Shown here: positions 6,845 to 9,299 of the stretch, piece by piece
Numbering within the stretch: the stretch's first letter is position 1
How the letters are laid out: every line of letters starts with the position of its first letter
Assembly: GCA_046095485.1 (NCBI GenBank)
Contig: JBJTJN010000022.1
Coordinates: 1-9,299, forward strand
Reading direction: 5' to 3'
Length of the DNA stretch: 9,299 nt
DNA from: SYFI01 sp046095485
GTDB taxonomy: Bacteria > Actinomycetota > Thermoleophilia > Miltoncostaeales > Miltoncostaeaceae
Program-made: the position numbers and the translations under genes
The notes under the pieces: generated by a model
What the model saw: the letters and a program-made list of their open reading frames with translations, nothing else
Told to the model about the DNA's origin: nothing
The model's database searches: none

Positions 6845-7962
6845 GGAGCCCAGGTGGCCGGGCGCGGGGTGGCGCCCACCTGAGCGGTGAACTGCGCCCA
6901 GGCCGGCTTCTTCGTGCCGTTCATGCGCATCAGTCCACCGGTCCAGAAGGGGTTGTCCTGGAGGTTGAACCAGACGGCCACCTCGACGCGCGGGTACTGG
7001 TTGGCGGCCTGCATGGTCTCGCCCACCCACGCGGCCTGCTGGGCCTCGCTGACGAAGTAGCGGTGATAGCGGTTGTACGACGTGTGATAGCCGGTCTCCG
7101 TCACGTAGATGGGCGCGCCGGGCTTCAGCCTATCCACCAGCCGCGTGATCTGCGGAATGGTCTTCCACGACGGCACGAAGTAGGCCTGCAGCGGCGAGCC
7201 GATCGGGTAGAGGTGCATGCTCCAGGCGTCGATCGGCACCTTCTGCCGGATCATCTCCTCGGCGAACGTGATGGTGCCCACCGACGAGTCGGCCTTCTCG
7301 CACACCGATCCGCCCACCGGGCCGGTGACGCCGCCGGTGACGATGGAGCCGGGGTGCACCGCCTTGATCTGCGGGTAGGCCGCGGCCACCAGCGCCGAGT
7401 ACTGGCGCGCCGACTCCATCACGTAGCGCCCGCCCTGCCTGCGGCACTGCGGGAACCAGAATGTGCCGATGTTGGGCTCGTTCCAGATCTCGATGCGCTT
7501 CACCATGGGCAGGGTGCCGCCCGAGCCATCGGGCCAGGTGCCGTTGTAGCGGCGGGCGATCGCCGTGGCGAACGACGCGGCGTCGGCCACGCGCGGCGCG
7601 GCGTTCGTCTTGCCCGTGCGCGATGCCCACTCGGGCGTCCAGTAGAAGGTGATCATCGGCGTGATGTCACGGGCGATGAGGCCCTTCAGCATCTGGTCGT
7701 AGCGCGACCAGTCGTATGCGGGGTCAGCCGGGTCGGTGGGCTCGGCCGGCCGCGTCTTCGCGACCGAGCGCCAGATGATGTCCACGCGGGTCACCTTGGT
7801 TCCCGTCGACTTGAGCAGGTCCAGTCGCTGGTCGAGGGCCGGGCCGGAGAGGTTGTGCAGTTGGTCATCCTGCAGGGCCAGCTGGGCCCCCGAGGCGGGC
7901 ACGGCCACGGCGGCGGCCGTGGCCACTGCTGCGAGCCCTGCGATCATGCGCCAGGCCGTCAT
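6841..7962 (-). CDS. Secreted clan GH-A glycoside hydrolase, PslG/GH39-like
   Basis: A 373-residue exported enzyme. Residues 1-26 form a signal peptide (hydrophobic MIAGLAAVATAAAVAV, cleavage likely after SGA at 26). The remainder reads as a TIM-barrel glycosidase. The proposed acid/base is Glu162 in EIWNEPN (158-164), and the proposed nucleophile is Glu289 in YVTETGY (286-292), at strand 4 and 7 spacing typical of clan GH-A. WSMHLYP (247-253) supplies the usual strand-6 His/Tyr region. PslG of Pseudomonas, a GH39 endoglycosidase encoded in an exopolysaccharide operon, is the closest functional analogue I recognise; GH5-like is the alternative. It may trim or release the polysaccharide made by this cluster. 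The ATG at 7962 has GGAGGG 4 nt upstream and overlaps the previous stop as ATGA. Cys173 and Cys221 may form a disulfide. Confidence 0.85.
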   Translation of the reverse strand: MTAWRMIAGLAAVATAAAVAVPASGAQLALQDDQLHNLSGPALDQRLDLLKSTGTKVTRVDIIWRSVAKTRPAEPTDPADPAYDWSRYDQMLKGLIARDITPMITFYWTPEWASRTGKTNAAPRVADAASFATAIARRYNGTWPDGSGGTLPMVKRIEIWNEPNIGTFWFPQCRRQGGRYVMESARQYSALVAAAYPQIKAVHPGSIVTGGVTGPVGGSVCEKADSSVGTITFAEEMIRQKVPIDAWSMHLYPIGSPLQAYFVPSWKTIPQITRLVDRLKPGAPIYVTETGYHTSYNRYHRYFVSEAQQAAWVGETMQAANQYPRVEVAVWFNLQDNPFWTGGLMRMNGTKKPAWAQFTAQVGATPRPATWAP

Positions 7963-9023
7963 CGCACCCTCCCCACGATGCGCACCGCGGTGTTGCGCAC
8001 CGTCTTCGTGACCTTCCCGACCTTCGCCGTGCGCGACACCCGCTCGAACACCGCCACGCGTGATCCATCGGTGGCGATGGCGGCGACCTGTCCCTTGGCG
8101 TCGCCCACCTTCTTCGCCGCGCCCCCGCGGCTTGTGAGCACCGCGCGACCCGCGCCGATGGCGATGGCCTTGCCGCCCGCGCCGATCTGGGGTCGTGATG
8201 AGCCCTTCCACACCACCGTGACCGCCCCGCTGGCGGCGTCGGTGCGCGTCACGCGCCAGCCGCCCGCCCGCACCACGGCCACCACGAACCCGGGCACGGC
8301 GCGCACCTGCGCCACCCGGCCGCCCTGGGGCACCTCGCGGATGCCCGAGACGCCGGCGTCGGATGGCACGCCGATGCGGATTGAAGATCCCCCGACGTCG
8401 GCCCAGGCCGCGATGCCCTGGGCCACCGATGCCAGCCCGGGGCCGGGGTTGCCGGGAATGCCCGCCGACGTCACGCGCTCGGCGTTCTCCACGGCATCGC
8501 CCGAGCCGAGGAACGCGCCGCCGGGGCCGCCGGCGATCCATCGCACGCGGGTGCCGTCCATGCCGGCGCCGAAGGGGTGCGGTGCCGCGCCATCGCTGTC
8601 GCTGGACACCACCACCTCGAGGTCCTCGGGGCTGCAGCACCAGATGACCGGACCCGCGAAGGCCGACCCCGATGCCGTGAGCGTGAAGGCGCGCTGCGGT
8701 CCGGCCATGCGGATGTCCACCCCGGTGAGCGGCCCCGCGCTGGTGCGCACGGCCACGGGCTCGGTGTCGCCGCTGATGCCCCGGCTGGTCACCCGGGCAT
8801 GCGCGGCGTCCACGCGCCAGTAGGTGAAGGTCTTGGTCTTCGCGGGCTGGGCGTCAGCCCACGCGATGGCGCCGCCGCCCATGTCGGCGTGGATCTGCCC
8901 CCAGCCACCGATGGTCACCGCGCCATGCGCTCCCCCGGCGGCGATGGCCATGGCTCCTGCCGTCGCGGCGCCCGCGACGATGGCCACCGCACGCCTCACG
9001 GGGGTCGTAGAGGTCAGCTGCAC
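7959..9023 (-). CDS. Secreted protein of unknown function, possible beta-propeller
   Basis: I do not recognise a named family. The 354-residue product has an N-terminal Arg pair and a hydrophobic stretch (about 12-30) that looks like a signal peptide cleaved near 32-35. The mature part is rich in Gly, Ala, Val and short beta-strand-like blocks. A repeated AWAD element occurs at 54-57 and 206-209, and related strands such as KAIAIGAGRAVL (285-296) and VAAIATDGSRVAVF (313-326) suggest beta-propeller blades. A Cys-Cys pair is at 129-130. The C-terminal end (about 330-354) is basic, with repeated Val-Gly/Val-Arg spacing. The GTG start at 9023 is chosen because GGGAG lies 8 nt upstream. It is the first gene of the operon, just ahead of the secreted glycosidase, so an extracellular role with the glycan is plausible but inferred. 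Confidence 0.75.
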   Translation of the reverse strand: MQLTSTTPVRRAVAIVAGAATAGAMAIAAGGAHGAVTIGGWGQIHADMGGGAIAWADAQPAKTKTFTYWRVDAAHARVTSRGISGDTEPVAVRTSAGPLTGVDIRMAGPQRAFTLTASGSAFAGPVIWCCSPEDLEVVVSSDSDGAAPHPFGAGMDGTRVRWIAGGPGGAFLGSGDAVENAERVTSAGIPGNPGPGLASVAQGIAAWADVGGSSIRIGVPSDAGVSGIREVPQGGRVAQVRAVPGFVVAVVRAGGWRVTRTDAASGAVTVVWKGSSRPQIGAGGKAIAIGAGRAVLTSRGGAAKKVGDAKGQVAAIATDGSRVAVFERVSRTAKVGKVTKTVRNTAVRIVGRVR

Positions 9024-9031
9024 GCGATCTG

Positions 9032-9036
9032 CTCCC
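9032..9036 (-). promoter_or_regulatory. Ribosome binding site of the first operon gene
   Basis: GGGAG on the minus strand ends 8 nt before the GTG at 9023. It supports this non-ATG start over the in-frame GTG eight codons later, which would shorten the signal peptide's basic N-region. Confidence 0.6.
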
Positions 9037-9071
9037 GCGGAGTGATGTGAGAGGGCCCCATGGCGGCGACG

Positions 9072-9077
9072 AGGCTA
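9072..9077 (-). promoter_or_regulatory. Candidate -10 element for the polysaccharide operon
   Basis: TAGCCT fits the actinobacterial TANNNT -10 pattern and lies about 48 nt before the GTG at 9023, in the only sizeable gap ahead of the eight genes. No convincing TTGACA-like -35 is found 17-18 bp upstream, so the call is tentative. It rests mainly on position. Confidence 0.22.
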
Positions 9078-9097
9078 GCGGAGCCCCGGGGAGCGGG

Positions 9098-9119
9098 GGT
9101 GCCGACCCGGTCCGGCACC
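9098..9119 (-). terminator. Terminator-like inverted repeat after the upstream gene
   Basis: The minus strand reads GGTGCCG, an 8-nt loop, then CGGCACC: a perfect 7-bp stem beginning 17 nt after the stop of the gene ending at 9137. No T-run follows; a C-rich tract does. Many high-GC actinobacterial terminators lack a U-tail, so it could end transcription of the upstream gene. Because it also sits upstream of the operon's possible promoter, it could instead be a regulator-binding inverted repeat. Confidence 0.4.
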
Positions 9120-9136
9120 ACCCCGGCGTAACGCAA

Positions 9137-9299
9137 TCAGCCGTCCCCGTGGGGCGGCAGCACCGCCCGCCCGCGGATCTGCTCGATGTCGGCCACCTGG
9201 GCCTGCAGCCAGCGCGCGATGTCGTTCTCGTTGATCACCTCGCGCGTGGCATCGCCTCGCGCCTGCCGCTCGGCTCGCGGCATGGTGAGCGCCTGATGC
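9137..9299 (-). CDS. Partial unknown protein, C-terminal end only
   Basis: An open frame on the minus strand enters from the right edge and ends at TGA (9139-9137). The visible C-terminal 53 or so residues contain EVINENDIARWLQAQVADIEQI, here split as EVINENDIARW and LQAQVADIEQI, which would form an amphipathic helix. A Pro/Gly-rich tail (LPPHGDG) follows. An internal ATG at 9283 could make a 48-residue protein, but no ribosome binding site precedes it, so a 5'-truncated longer gene is more likely. I cannot assign a family. It precedes the operon in the same direction, separated by 113 bp containing a terminator-like hairpin, so it is probably a separate transcription unit. Confidence 0.5.
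   Translation of the reverse strand, partial: HQALTMPRAERQARGDATREVINENDIARWLQAQVADIEQIRGRAVLPPHGDG

Noticed and set aside
6071..7030. Extended methyltransferase start at 7030
   Set aside because: The first 62 residues overlap the glycosidase C-terminus out of frame and look non-coding; ATG 6844 gives an ATGA overlap and a normal family length.
6841..8640. N-terminally extended glycosidase of 599 residues
   Set aside because: The extra residues before MTAWRMIAGL are Arg/Gly/His-rich and lie in another frame of the preceding gene; the signal peptide and Shine-Dalgarno fix the start at 7962.
7063..8823. Plus-strand open frame of 586 codons
   Set aside because: Antisense to the glycosidase and the secreted propeller-like gene, crossing their boundary; low-complexity composition.

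Overview
The window is very GC-rich, gene-dense, and reads almost entirely on the minus strand. High GC, tight gene packing and the protein style (Ala/Val/Arg-rich, secreted Ala-rich proteins) suggest a high-GC actinobacterium. A thermoleophilian-type lineage is possible but cannot be proved from this sequence alone. No tRNA, rRNA, insertion sequence, CRISPR array or phage signature was seen.

Layout, in the direction of transcription (right to left): the 3' end of an unidentified gene (9299-9137); a 113-bp intergenic gap with a terminator-like hairpin and a weak candidate promoter; then an apparent eight-gene operon. Its genes are a secreted, possibly beta-propeller protein (9023-7959), a secreted clan GH-A glycosidase resembling PslG-type exopolysaccharide hydrolases (7962-6841), a class I SAM methyltransferase (6844-6071), a membrane-anchored protein with FlgD-type Ig-like modules (6071-5079), a first O-antigen ligase/polymerase (Wzy_C) family membrane protein (5082-3523), a GT-B family 4 glycosyltransferase (3488-2415), a second, divergent Wzy_C family protein (2390-912), and a second family 4 glycosyltransferase (915 to the window edge, C-terminus missing).

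Five of the seven direct gene junctions are stop/start overlaps (four ATGA, one TGATG). The two junctions that are not direct overlaps each contain a device that could keep translation coupled. One holds a 13-codon mini-ORF that overlaps both neighbours by ATGA (3526-3485). The other has a short GC hairpin right after a stop codon that would hide the next gene's ribosome binding site (2414-2399).

The gene set fits synthesis, polymerisation or ligation, modification and extracellular processing of a surface or exo-polysaccharide. The glycosyltransferases would build the repeat unit at the cytoplasmic face. The two Wzy_C proteins would polymerise it or transfer it to an acceptor. The methyltransferase may modify a sugar or precursor. 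The three exported or anchored proteins (propeller-like, glycosidase, Ig-like) would act outside the membrane. A flippase, an initiating phosphoglycosyltransferase and a chain-length regulator are not in the window and may lie beyond its edges.
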